Positions 11,185-22,008 of a stretch of 64,000 nt of DNA are shown here, in pieces (positions within the stretch are counted from its first letter, which is position 1; every line of letters starts with the position of its first letter). This DNA is from Nissolia schottii. Its lineage: Eukaryota; Streptophyta; Magnoliopsida; Fabales; Fabaceae. The notes below the pieces were generated by a model. The model saw only the letters and a program-made list of their open reading frames with translations. It did not search any database and was not told where the DNA came from. The stretch lies in the NCBI GenBank assembly GCA_003254905.1, contig QANU01007800.1, positions 125,225 to 189,224 of the forward strand, written 5' to 3'. The position numbers were made by a program, and so were the translations under genes.

Positions 11185-12759
11185 TGATAAGTAGATTTTG
11201 TACCCTAAGATACTACTCTATAATTGAACAAATGCATGCTTAAATGTGTGGGTTTAACACGTAATCAATATGTTTTTTACACATTGTTCTCTCTTGAGAG
11301 AAATTAAGAAAAAGGTAAGATTAGACATTATTTTTAACATTTAATATTTCTTTTGTAGTTTTCTATTATGAAATTTCAGGAAATGAAGGATCAAGAAGAT
11401 CATTGAAGAAGTGAAAAAAAGATGTGACCAAGGGCAAAAGGGAAAAAAAAAAAGCAAAATGACGAATTTTAGCAAAACCGCTCAGCGATTCAACATATAT
11501 CGCCCAGCGATTAAGCTTTTATCGCTCAGCGGTCATGTACCTATCGCTCAGCGATTGTGCCCAACTTACACCGATGCAATGATGGCGCCAGCCTGGCGCC
11601 AGCTCATATTCCGGCGCCGCCCATGCAAAAGCTGACCGGAGCATTTAATGAAGCCGCGTAAGCCGCTGAGATTGACTAAATCGCTCAGCGCCACCACCTT
11701 ATCGCTCAGCGAAGCAGCTTAAATCGCTCAGCGATGGTACTTAATCGCTGAGCTATCTTGCCGAACCTTGGCCTATAAATAGGAGGCCAAGGCATTCATT
11801 TTTCATCATCTCTTCCACCATCTCTTCCTCCCCTTCCCCAAGGTCTCCTAGGCCGAAATTCTTCCATATTTCTCCACCTTTTACATTTTAGTTTTAAGCA
11901 CTTAGGTTATGTTAAAGTGCTTTATGATCTTTCAAGCTTTGTAACGAAGTTCTGCCGAATTAATTCCAGGTTCTATTGTTCCATTTCTCCTTGCCATTTA
12001 CTCTTTCATTATCTTTATTTACTCTTTCTTGCCTTTCACTTGTTTAAATCTTCCATTGTCATTTACATCTTTCCGTCTTTTTATTTACATCTTTCTTTCT
12101 CTTCACTTACTTGAGTTTTAAACCTCCACCCATGGAGGAGTAACTTCTTAATATCTTGCATGCGGTAACTCTAGACTAAAGATTAATTTGAGGTCTTGCG
12201 CTTAAAGATTATTCATGTCTCATTCCACCCTAATTAATGATATAGCGATTGCATGTTATTAGTTAAGGCTAAAATCTAAGTTAATGAATCTTGACGATCG
12301 TGTGATTTATTAACCTAAGATTAAGGAACTTTTGGAGAACTAATCAGATTTGATTAAAGGTGTGCAATTTGTGCTTAATTAATATGAGTCTTAATGCTGA
12401 GATCTTGGTTTTGATACTTGTATTAACAAATGCTTAAGGGACTGACGATTGTAGTTTCTTGAGTAAATTGCATATTAGTTAGAGATTTCAACTAATAAAC
12501 ACCATCTCCTTTCATGAATAATTAATTGGAAACTGATGAGAATTAATCCTTGATCTAGTAACGTCGTATGCAGGATATTGCTTTTGTCATTATTGTCTTA
12601 CTCTCGTTTTAATCTCTTTTAAATTCATCAACAAACCCCCCAATTTATTTAACTATTGATTTGGTTCTAAAATTGCTTCTTTGGGAAACGACCTAGGTTA
12701 ACCCCCTTTACTACGTTTTTGGGGTTTACTTGGTTTATAAATTATTATTTGATCGCGCA
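11185..12759 (+). repeat. Element D 3' LTR
   Basis: Begins TGATAAGTAGATTTTG after the polypurine tract and ends ...GATCGCGCA. Contains the CGCTCAGCG array (11478-11757), TATAAATAG (11774-11782), then a pyrimidine-rich leader. It is diverged from, but collinear with, the LTRs of element F. It lacks the last 31 or so bases found in F. Confidence 0.82.
11478..11782 (+). promoter_or_regulatory. LTR promoter of element D
   Basis: Eight dyad motifs, including two near-perfect ATCGCTCAGCGAT copies, separated by the palindrome CTGGCGCCAG and by GCATTTAATGAAG, a block also present in the A/B/C/G LTRs. The last motif is G-centred (CGCTGAGCT) and lies about 18 bp before TATAAATAG (11774-11782). Confidence 0.7.
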
Positions 12760-12838
12760 ACGGTTCTGAGGGTTCTAGTACCCTCATTGTTGGTATTATC
12801 AAGGAAGTCAGGGTCTTCATTCCTTCTTCCTCTTGTGG
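12760..12838 (-). pseudogene. gag: Fragment of host gag (minus strand) between elements D and C
   Basis: The minus strand stays open here and continues in frame from the piece at 20419-20606 once element C and one GTGGT copy are removed. The reading is rich in Arg, Asn and Asp (RGRRNEDPDFLDNTNNEGTR), as expected for the linker after the gag zinc knuckle. Element D is inserted at its left end. Confidence 0.6.
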
Positions 12839-14489
12839 TAGATAAGTGCCCAATTTGCACAAAAATTGACATATCAAAATGGCACTTATCTATTATGTTT
12901 TTAAAAGAATTATCTAATTAGTTTCCCATATTTTGTAGGATTTCTAATATATTTTGAAGAATGGATGCAAGTAGTTTAATTGAAGAATAATCCCATAAAG
13001 AAGGGAAGAAAAGGGCAGAGTTGGAAAAGAGCTTAAAAAAAAGATTTTGGACGAAGGCATCGCTCAGCGAGGAGCTATCCATCGCTCAGCGCTTAAAGGA
13101 TAATAGCTCAGCGGTTTAAGCCTTATCACTCAGCGATTTAGTGTCGGCAAGCCACTTGCACCGGCGCCATCATTAAGCCAGCTGGAGCCAGCTGGAGCCA
13201 ACCAATGGCCGTGTGACACGTCAGCACCGCCCTGCAAAAAGCTGCCAAAACCGCGTAAAAGTACAATCGCTTAGCGATGGTGCGCCGCCGCCCAGCGATT
13301 AAGAGTTTATCGCTCAGCGATAGTACCAAAACCGCTGAGCGAAGGCATCCAACTTTTGCCTATAAATAGAGGAAGGCCGAGGCATTCAAGGGAGCCATCC
13401 ACCACTTCATTCACTTCATTCCAATTCCATTCCATACTCTTAGGTTAGGTTTAGAAAGAAAGTTAGGGTTTAGAAGCTTTTCTTAAGAGGAGGTGCTGCC
13501 AAATTGCTGATAGTTGCGAATCGTAGTGGAGGTGTGGAGACATTTCACCATTCTTCTCAACTTACCATTATTCTAAACCCTTGTAAGTCTGTAAACTATC
13601 CATGACAATGGATAGCTAACTTTCTTTTATGTTGGGATTGATTCTTAATTTGAGACTTGATTGCATGAAGGAGAGTTATGCTAGTTAAGTTACAAACTAG
13701 GTTAAGATCAATAGTGCTTTGAATAAGCTTGANTTTATTTCTTAATGTATCCATTGTACTTATGGTTATGTTTCTATGAAGTCTTATGATTTTAATGAAT
13801 GATCTTGCGTTTAATGCTTGTTGTTGTTAGTACTTTGATTCTTAATTTGAGACTTGATTGCATGAAGGAGAGTTATGCTAGTTAAGTTACAAACTAGGTT
13901 AAGATCAATAGTGCTTTGAATAAGCTTGATTTTATGCTTGAATATTGTGAACGAGAGTTACAACTATTTGAGCTTGACCTAGATCAATTCATTTAGTTCT
14001 TATCTGCCATAACTGGAGACCTAGAGCTAAACGCATTAACACCCGCTTTAACTTCAAGGTACTTTGTTGAGTTTGTGCAAGACATTGACAACTTAATAAA
14101 GGAACTTGTGAACTTAACATGCTTGAGAAAGATGATTAAGTTAAGAACTGGTGGCGATAAAATCAATAAGACTCATAAGTCACATGGCTGCATTGAGAAA
14201 TATTGTCACTAAGATCCCAGTATCTTTCTTTACCTGCCTAAACTCTATTCCATTATTGTTTTCTTTATTTTATTTGCAAGTTATTTATCAATTATTTACT
14301 CATCAAAATACCAATACACTTCCCATAGCTTAAAATAGTCAATTCCAAGATATTGGTTTTAAACACAATCCCTGTGGATACGATTATACCCGTCTATACT
14401 GCAATTGGATTCTGCGTGAATCTGAAAGCTGTAGAAGGATATATTAAATTAAACACGAGGGTAAAACCATTGCGAAAAAGCTTTCAACA
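12839..14489 (+). repeat. Element C 5' LTR (with a suspect internal duplication)
   Basis: Collinear with the 3' LTR, except that 13640-13732 is an exact extra copy of 13831-13930. It is joined at the ambiguous base N (13733) to the sequence that normally follows GGGATTGAT. This accounts for most of the length difference (1651 versus 1566 bp). Contains the CGCTCAGCG array (13069-13342) and TATAAATAG (13361-13369). Confidence 0.88.
13069..13369 (+). promoter_or_regulatory. LTR promoter of element C (5' copy)
   Basis: CGCTCAGCG-type motifs in two blocks (13069-13140 and 13266-13321), a final G-centred CGCTGAGCG (13332-13341), then TATAAATAG at 13361-13369. Same layout as in elements A, B, D, F and G. 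Confidence 0.7.
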
Positions 14490-14495
14490 AATTTT

Positions 14496-14513
14496 TGGCG
14501 CCGTTGCCGGGGA
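14496..14513 (+). other. Primer binding site of element C
   Basis: TGGCGCCGTTGCCGGGGA lies six bases after the 5' LTR. The same 18-mer is at the matching place in element F (28344-28361) and, on the minus strand, element B (39632-39649). From family knowledge this is the tRNA-Asp-type site usual for Athila/Tat elements. Confidence 0.85.
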
Positions 14514-14629
14514 TTGTGCCAATTTAAAACACTATCTTGAGTAAATATTTTAAGCTTTTGTAAATAGTGTAATTAGCATTTTTCTGTTATTGTTCTAACC
14601 CCTTTGCAAAGAATTTGATATCTTGGTGT

Positions 14630-16298
14630 ATGTGAAAGAAAACCTCTGCAGATCAACTTCTATTCGATCCAGAAATAGAAGCGACCGTTAGGAGGAATCG
14701 ACACAACACCAGGAGAGCTCAAGCCCTAGCAGAGGCGGTGGAAGAACAAGAAATTTCCTCATCATCATCTTCATCATCTTCTTCAAATCAAGACACGATG
14801 GCAGAAACTGGAGGAGAAACTGCTGGAACAGGACAAAGCCAAGGCTTTGTCAACTTCACCCCACGAAACATCATTCGTATGGGACGAACAACGGGGACGC
14901 AACGAATGCCTCAACTGCAACCGGGTTTGGTACAATTAATGCACGCTAATCCTTTTGCAGGCTTAGATCATGAAGACCGTACGCTCACCTCACAAAATTC
15001 TATGAGTTGTGCGGAACGGCAGCTATGACGGAAGCCGAAGAGGAAGTTATTTTTCTAAGGTTGTTTCCGTTAACTCTAATAGGAAAGGCGAAGGAATGGC
15101 TACTAGATCAACCCCAAACTGTCCTCTCAAACTGGGATCAGCTGGAAGAAAGATTTTGTTCCAGGTATTTTTCCCAGTCGAAATTTATGGACTTAAAAAC
15201 TGCAATCTCTACCTTTGTGCAGGCACCGAACGAGAGCGCCTGTGCGAAGCTTGGGAACGGTATAAATCAATGCTGAGAAGATGCCCGAACCATGGGTTCG
15301 GTGCAAGAACTCAAATCCACATTTTTAGAAATGGCCTGCAACAACAGCATAAGCTTATGCTGGATGCAGCGGCTGGTGGACAAATAATGTCCAAAACACC
15401 AGACGAGGCCATAACAATCATCGAATCCATGGCGCTAACAGATCAGCAAGGGCAATATAACAGAAACCCAGCCAGGAGAGGAGGCATGTTGGAACTGGGC
15501 GCAAACGATGCCATCCTAGCTCAAAACAAGCAACTACAACAACAACTAGATGAAATGAAGAAAGTGTTGAACGAGTTGCCAAAACAGTTTAAGGAAAGCC
15601 AGTCTTCAAGACGACACCAGGTAATGCAATGTGAATTTTGTTTTGGTGATCATCCCACTGGCTATTGTGAGTGCAGGGAAGAGGAAGCGCAATTTGTTAA
15701 TAATCAACAGAGGCCATACCAGCAAGTTCCAAGGAATCAAAATTATCAACCTTGGAGGCAGGAAGCAGGCCCATCCAATAGAGCGCCACTTCCCTATCAA
15801 ACCCAGCAATTTCAACCCCCACACCAAATTCCAACTCATCAAAATCAACCACCCAATTCCGCACTGGAGGACTCCTTGACACAGTTCATGCAGATGTCCA
15901 TGGCAACCCAGAAAAATACCGATGCTTCGATTAAGAACTTGGAGATTCAGGTAGGCCAGCTCGCAAAGGAAATGGCCGAAATCAGAAGAGGAGCCTTTTC
16001 TGCCAACACAGAGCCTAACCCGAAGGAGTCATGCAAAGCAGTTTTGACACGCAGTGGCAAATTGCCAAGATCTGACGTTGTTAAGAAGACTGTTGGTAAA
16101 AAGGGTGAAGTTGAAAAAAATGAGAGAGTTGGAAAAGAAAGAAAAGAAGAAGTAGAGGAGGAGGAGGTAGAAAAAAATAATAAAAAAGAAAAAGAAAAAA
16201 AGAAAGATAAAAAGAAAGAGGAGGAGGAAGTAGAAAAAGAAAAGATGTTGATCAAAGAAAAATCATTTCCTTATCCAAAAACTCCCCTCAAAACTTGA
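14630..16298 (+). pseudogene. gag: Gag of element C, frameshifted
   Basis: Likely start ATG at 14630, because the following codons match the gag N-terminus in element B (LLFDPEIEA). Codon 2 is TGA where B has an arginine codon. Then come a Ser-rich linker, the conserved NFTPRNIIRMGR and NPFAGLDHED segments, the capsid-like part (FPLTLIGKAKEWL, SNWDQLEERF), a zinc knuckle CX2CX3HX4C (CEFCFGDHPTGYC), a Gln/Pro-rich stretch and a Lys/Glu-rich tail. Frame changes fall at about 14980 (one C lost), about 15235 and about 16285, before the protease. Gag would package the RNA in the cytoplasm. It is inactive as it stands. Confidence 0.9.
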
Positions 16299-16299
16299 C

Positions 16300-17322
16300 A
16301 AGGAGAGGCAGTTTGTGAGGTTTATGGATATTTTTAAAAGATTACAAATCAATATTCCATTTGCCGAAGCACTGGAACAAATGCCCTCTTATGCCAAGTT
16401 TATGAAGGAGTTATTGATGAAAAAAAGGAGATATCATGAGGAGGAAACAGTGCAGTTAGGTGCAAACTGCAGTGCCATCATCCAGAATTATATTCCCCAC
16501 AAATTAAGAGATCCTGGAAGTGTCACCATTCCTGTCACCATTGGGAATGTGTCAGTGGGCAAAGCTTTAATTGATCTTGGGGCTAGTGTTAGCCTAATGC
16601 CCTTATCTGTGCTTAAAAGAATAAGTGACTTGGAACTGAAGCCAACCAGGATGTCCCTGCAGCTAGCTGACAGATCAATCAAATATCCACTTGGCATAGC
16701 CGAAGATGTTCTGGTAAAAGTTGATAAATTTTTAATCCCCGCTGACTTTGTGGTGATTGACATTTCAGAGGATGCTGAGGTTCCCCTAATTCTTGGGAGA
16801 CTTTTCATGAGGACTGCAAGAATGGGAATAGACATGGACAGAGGAAAATTGACGATCAGAGTCCATGGGGATGAGGTGCAGTTAGATATGTTTGAGGCCA
16901 TGAAACATCCGGAGGATGAGGGACAATGTTTCAGCCTTGATGTACTTGATGAGGTTATTATGCAAGTACAACAGCGACCTCAAGTAGTGGACCCGTTGGA
17001 AATGGCATTAACCGATAACCCCGCGCCGTTCACTGCAGATGAAGAAAAGGAGATAGAGCTATTCTTGCAAAACCTTGACTCCACACCAGCCATCCTTCCT
17101 AAAAGAGCAGAAATAGAGGATCTCGACAGGAAAGCTAAACCAAAGGAAGAAAAGAGACTAGAGCTACTGCATTTACCTTCTCAACTCAGGTATGAAATTA
17201 TGCAGGATAAAGGAGCGGACGAAATAAGTAGCTCTTCACTTCTGAAGGAAGGATGGACTTTTCAACGACTTTTTGAGGTAGCCAAGGTGGTCAGCAATAT
17301 GCTGGACAAAGAATTTGGCTAA
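16300..17322 (+). CDS. pro: Retroviral-type aspartic protease region of element C
   Basis: One open frame of about 335 codons. The active-site motif is DLGAS in KALIDLGASVSLMPLSVL, near residue 87, with the second conserved element VPLILGRLFMRTA near residue 155. DLGAS is the form usual in Athila-type proteases. The protein would cut the gag-pol precursor in the particle. It follows gag after a frameshift; the upstream codons from about 16290 are also in this frame. The C-terminal 120 residues (EEKEIELFLQNLD and on) match the linker that normally leads to RT, but the frame stops at 17320-17322 and no RT follows. Confidence 0.85.
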   Translation, partial: KERQFVRFMDIFKRLQINIPFAEALEQMPSYAKFMKELLMKKRRYHEEETVQLGANCSAIIQNYIPHKLRDPGSVTIPVTIGNVSVGKALIDLGASVSLMPLSVLKRISDLELKPTRMSLQLADRSIKYPLGIAEDVLVKVDKFLIPADFVVIDISEDAEVPLILGRLFMRTARMGIDMDRGKLTIRVHGDEVQLDMFEAMKHPEDEGQCFSLDVLDEVIMQVQQRPQVVDPLEMALTDNPAPFTADEEKEIELFLQNLDSTPAILPKRAEIEDLDRKAKPKEEKRLELLHLPSQLRYEIMQDKGADEISSSSLLKEGWTFQRLFEVAKVVSNMLDKEFG

Positions 17323-18852
17323 CACTTGCCAAAAACAGGCGTCAAGCTAATGATGTTAAACGAGCGCTTTTTGGGAGGCAACCCAGAGTTCTATGAGTTT
17401 TATTACTCTAGTAATTAAGTATTTAAAATAAAATTTTTTTTGTGAAGATGGTGAAAATGGATGCAAATTTGAAGAAAAGGATTAAAAAGGAAAACATTTC
17501 TAATGATTGCTAACCAATCCTTGAAAAAGGAGTTCTCTAATTGTTTTGCAGGATGAAAAAGCATTAAGGAAAACGAGGTCACATCAAGATAACACAGTCA
17601 CCATAACAAGGAGCATCTTAATCTTTTCAGTACCTTAATTACTTTTCTTAGTTAGAATACCTTTTTGTCCTTAAGACTTGTTTGTTTAAAAACAAAGTAG
17701 TAGTTTATTTTGCTTGGTTTAATGCATGAACATAACATGAATAGACTTGTTTCATAATCTATAATAGACCTTTGCGTACATGCATAGATACCATGAGCAT
17801 GTCATTATGCATTTTTACTTGCTTGCATGAGCATAACCTTGAAGATGTTTTGAAATCAAGGAAATAAGACCTTAACCTATGTGAGGGAGTGAGCCTATAC
17901 ACCTAAGTGAGAAGAGAAAATCGCCATTATTTTTGCACAATTGAATTTGTTTCAGTCTCTGATTTTGATTAATTGTATGAGAATAATAGGAGATGATCAA
18001 GGAATTTTGTTCTCTAGATTTTAAACCCACTTAGCCAAATAAGCTGACCCTTAATTAGGAACATCCTTTGCCACCCCATTTGAGCCTTCATGAGGAAATT
18101 CTTGTTCATAGTCCCCGAACTTTAAAAGAAAAACAATGTTGTCCCTAAAATTCTAAATTAAGAGAGCATTTAAAAGTTGGATTATGTGCAAAAATTCAAG
18201 TCAGGGGGAGATAAGGATGGAGAAAGGGGGGATGTATAAAAATGAATTGAAAGAACAAAATCAAGAAAATAAGAACACATTCTATCCCAAAACAAAAAGA
18301 AGAAAATGAAAAAGGGATAGAAGACAAAAGAAAATCAAGGAGAAAAAGGGTGAAAAAGAAAATTGTTGAAAAAGCAAGTGACAACAAGAAGTTTGGTTTT
18401 CATTGCTCTCTTAATTGGAAAATTTACATATCCAGAAAAACCAAGTTTTCTTGTAGCGTGGCCCCATTATAACCCTTAAAAGTCCTTTGTGATCCTTGCA
18501 TGACCATACTTTTGTATTGAATGAGGAGACAGGTAACAAATTTAAATTGCGATGATTCAATGGTGATAATGAGTGAAAACACTCACCCTAAATTGGTCCA
18601 CTGACCATTGTGCGATAAGGATAATTTCCTTGGTAGAAAAGACATTGGATAGTGTGATTTGTTTATGCCATTCAGGTAGTTGTGCATCTGGCTATTCAGG
18701 TTCTTTTGAGATGTCTCACAAGGTCTCAAGCTCAAACTGTTTGAAGCATTTCAATTCATTGCATTAACCGGTTGTTCATAAGCATTGATCTTTTGTAAAA
18801 TAATTCTACTACCTCTTGTTTGAGGACAAACAAGGTCTTAAGTCAGGGGGAG
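17323..18852 (+). other. Element C 3' non-coding region and polypurine tract
   Basis: No coding frame. Starts with GATGTTAAACGAGCGCT and TTGGGAGGCAACCCA (17371-17385), the same post-coding module as in elements B, D and F. The last part has a purine-rich tract, a block with GGCCCCATTATAACC (about 18461) shared with elements A and B, and polypurine tract TCAGGGGGAG (18843-18852). Confidence 0.75.
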
Positions 18853-20418
18853 TGATAAGTGCCCAATTTGCACAAAAATTGATATATCAAAATGGCACTT
18901 ATCTATTATGTTTTTAAACGAATTATCTAATTAGTTTCCCATATTTTGTAGGATTTCTAATATATTTTGAAGAATGGATGCAAGTAGTTTAATTGAAGAA
19001 TAATCCCATAAAGAAGGGAAGAAAAGGGCAGAGTTGGAAAAGAGCTTAAAAAGAAGATTTTGGACGAAGGCATCGCTCAGCGAGGAGCTATCCATCGCTC
19101 AGCGCTTAAAGGATAATAGCTCAGCGGTTTAAGCCTTATCACTCAGCGATTTAGTGTCGGCAAGCCACTTGCACCGGCGCCATCATTAAGCCAGCTGGAG
19201 CCAGTTGGAGCCAACCAATGGCCGTGTGACACGTCAGCACTGCCCTGCAAAAAGCTGCCAAAACCACATAAAAGTACAATCGCTCAGCGATGGTGCGCCG
19301 CCGCCCAGCGATTAAGAGTTTATCGCTCAGCGATAGTACCAAAACCGCTGAGCAAAGGCATCCAACTTTTGCCTATAAATAGAGGAAGGCCGAGGCATTC
19401 AAGGGAGCCATCCACCACTTCATTCACTTCATTCTAATTCCATTCCATACTTTACTTAGGTTAGGTTTAGAAAGAAAGTTAGGGTTTAGAAGCTTTCCTT
19501 AAGAGGAGGTGCTGCCAAATTGCTGATAGCTGCGAATCGTAGTGGAGGTGTGGAGACATTTCACCATTCTTCTCAACTTACCATTATTCTAAACCCTTGT
19601 AAGTCTATAAACTATCTATGACAATGGATAGCTAACTTTCTTTTATGTTGGGATTGATGTGCTTTATTTCTTAATGTATCCATTGTACTTATGATTATGT
19701 TTCTATGAAGTCTTATGATTTTAATGAATGATCTTGCATTTAATGCTTGCTGTTGTTAGTACTTTGATTCTTAATTTGAGACTTGATTGCATGAACGAAA
19801 GTTATGCTAGTTAAGTTACAAACCAGGTTAAGATCAATAGTGCTTTGAATAAGCTTGATTTTATGCTTGAATATTGTGAACGAGAGTTACAACTATTTGA
19901 GCTTGACCTAGATCAATTCATTTAGTTCTTATCTGCCATAACTGGAGACCTAGAGCTAAACGCATTAACACCCGCTTTAACTTCAAGGTACTTTGTTGAG
20001 TTTGTGCAAGACATTGACAACTTAATAAAGGAACTTGTGAACTTAACATGCTTGAGAAAGATGATTAAGTTAAGAACTGGTGGTGATAAAATCAATAAGA
20101 CTCATAAGTCACATGGCTGCATTGAGAAATATTGTCACTAAGATACCAACATCTTTCTTTACCTGCCTAAACTCTATTCCATTATTGTTTTCTTCATTTT
20201 ATTTGCAAGTTATTTATCAATTATTTACTCATCAAAATACCAATACACTTCCCATAGCTTAAAATAGTCAATTCCAAGATATTGGTTTTAAACACAATCC
20301 CTGTGGATACGATTATACCCGTCTATACTGCAATTGGATTCTGCGGGAATCTGAAAGCTGTAGAAGGATATATTAAATTAAACACGAGGGCAAAACCATT
20401 GCGAAAAAGCTTTCAACA
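18853..20418 (+). repeat. Element C 3' LTR
   Basis: Starts TGATAAGTGCCC, ends TTTCAACA, followed by duplication GTGGT. CGCTCAGCG array 19072-19353 and TATAAATAG from 19373. By eye it is very close to the 5' LTR apart from the N-linked duplication there, which points to a fairly recent insertion. Confidence 0.92.
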
Positions 20419-20606
20419 GTGGTCCTTTTGTCCATCTCAGAGTCAGGGGACCTTCGCCTGTTGGGCTTCTTACCCCTGCTCTTGACGAAATGTGCCATAA
20501 TGCTTCTTTATTCTCTGATGAGCTCCTCTAGTGCTTATTTCAAGTCAATGAAATTGTCGGTCTTGTGGCAACGAGATTGGTGGTGTGAAGAAGATTCTTT
20601 CTCTAA
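20419..20606 (-). pseudogene. gag: Host gag, C-terminal part (minus strand)
   Basis: Minus-strand reading gives the second half of a zinc-knuckle segment (SHHQSRCHKTDNFIDLK) followed by ALEELIRE. This is the pattern after the retrotransposon gag zinc finger in Tat-like elements. One in-frame stop follows IDLK. It belongs with 22009-22796; a SIRE-like LTR separates them and element C cuts it on the left. Confidence 0.65.
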
Positions 20607-22008
20607 CCATTAATGGCTTGGTTTTGATGAAGACAACTTACATCAACAAAAAGCAAGAAAAAGGCAAAGACATAACCGATGAATTGCAATGATCAACCGA
20701 TCATCATATTGAATGTTCAAGTGTTTTTACCTTAGAGTTTAATAGTTAGCACTTGTTATTGATATCATGGTTAATGGCTCATAAGGTTTTCATTCTAACA
20801 AGTTTAACACTTTTGCTAAAACCCTAAAATCATTTAGCAACACTTATCTAGGGTTTGCAACACTTGAAAACACTTTGCTGTGTCAGTAATAGATTACTGG
20901 ATTTCAGTAATTGATTACCAGTGGTTCAGTAATCGATTACATAGTTTCAGTGATCGATTACCAGCATAAAAAATGTGAAAATATAACATTTTTTGCATGA
21001 GTAATCGATTACCAACTTGCTGTAATCGATTACCAGCTCGAGAATTTTGAAAATAAGTGGTTTTGATGTGTGTAATTGATTACACACTTAGGGTAATCGA
21101 TTACCAACACGAAAATTTGAAAATAACTCAAATTTTATGAGTGTAATTGATTACCAAATCGTGCTAATTGATTACCACTTCAAAGAATTTGAAAATTGGC
21201 AGTTTCTATGTGTGTAATCGATTACCACAGTTGGTTAATCGATTACATGTTCGAATGAGTGTGTTTTTTCATGAAACAATGCGTTGTTTTGCATCTGTAT
21301 GCATTGGCAATGGTCATGAACAGGCACCTCTGCCTATATAAGGTTGGAACTCATGCAGAACAATAACAGCACTCCAGAACTCAATTATTACTTTCATATT
21401 CACAAAGTTCTGATCAAATTTCAATGGTGTTTCAATCCAAATCTTAAGAAGCCCTTTGAACCTTAATTATTATATCATTTGTGCTTTCTATTCAGGAAAA
21501 CTTCCAACCCTGAATTTAGGATTGGCAAAGCCATTGTATTACTTCTTCAATAATTGTGAATCAATTGTGGCACTGTAGTGTTCGGTGTGGTTTTGTAAAC
21601 ATCGTGGTGTTCGGTGTGTTTCTGATTATCACCGTAGTGTTCGGTGAGGGCATTGTGTAACTAGGGGAACAGTTGTGTTCTCTTGTAGTTGTCTGTGTAA
21701 GTGCCTCAGGTGTGAGGTTGTACACAACACAAGTTTACATAGTGGAAAAATCTCTGAATCAGAACAGGGGACAGGACGTAGCCTTCAGTGGTTCAAAGTG
21801 AACCAGGATAAATTCTCTGGTGTGATCTTTCAAATCCCTACACTCTTTACATTCAGCAATTTACAATTTCCGCTGCTTTAACATCATTATCTATTCGGTT
21901 TATTGCTGGGTCTTGTTCATAATTTGGGGATTAGGGTTTCACATCTTTCAAAGAATCAAAATTCGAGAAAAACAAGAGAAACCTAATTCACCCCCTCTTA
22001 GGTTGCTA
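20607..22008 (+). mobile_element. Solo LTR, SIRE/Maximus (Ty1/copia)-like
   Basis: Contains a 12-copy GTAATCGATTAC array (20885-21250), TATATAAGG (about 21335) and the pyrimidine-rich end ACCTAATTCACCCCCTCTTAGGTTG, all reminiscent of legume SIRE/Maximus LTRs. TCTAA occurs on both sides (20602-20606 and 22009-22013) and could be the target duplication, although the termini inside it are not TG/CA, so the exact ends are uncertain. It lies within the minus-strand gag. No internal coding region is present. Confidence 0.65.
20885..21250 (+). repeat. Array of the 12-bp palindrome GTAATCGATTAC
   Basis: About 12 copies, of which several are perfect palindromes and the rest differ by one base (TAATTGATTA, TGATCGATTA, TAATAGATTA). 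They are spaced irregularly, often as pairs 20-25 bp apart, and end about 85 bp before TATATAAGG. They occupy the U3-like part of the SIRE-like LTR. Confidence 0.85.

Larger units (their letters stand above)
1..12759 (+). mobile_element. Element D: Athila-like Ty3 retrotransposon, 5' end outside the window
   Basis: Seen: pol coding sequence (1-1347, resuming at 9035), a 3' non-coding tract (9722-11184), a purine-rich tract before TGATAAG, and a 3' LTR (11185-12759). The pol is interrupted by a solo LTR at 1353-9029; removing that insertion and one TCTGT copy restores a continuous integrase frame. The order RT thumb, RNase H, integrase, long 3' non-coding region fits the Athila/Tat group of Ty3 elements. 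The right end abuts minus-strand gag sequence of an older element. The LTR ends in CGCGCA, while the related element F has about 31 more bases, so D's end is either a different subfamily terminus or a small truncation. The 5' LTR, gag and most of RT lie outside. Confidence 0.85.
12839..20418 (+). mobile_element. Element C: Athila-like element with gag-protease but no RT, RNase H or integrase
   Basis: Duplication GTGGT flanks it (12834-12838 and 20419-20423). The first base of the 5' LTR is A instead of T; the other end is ...TTTCAACA. Two LTRs (12839-14489, 18853-20418), PBS, gag and protease coding, a 1.5-kb non-coding region and polypurine tract TCAGGGGGAG are present. The internal region has no reverse transcriptase, RNase H or integrase, so it depended on a partner for mobility. 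Frameshifts now also break gag. Confidence 0.93.

Noticed and set aside
15947..16255. Minus-strand Ser/Phe-rich frame
   Set aside because: Antisense shadow of the Lys/Glu-rich gag tail of element C.
20885..21250. CRISPR-like spacing of palindromes
   Set aside because: Plant sequence, irregular spacing, no conserved repeat beyond the 12-mer and no cas genes.
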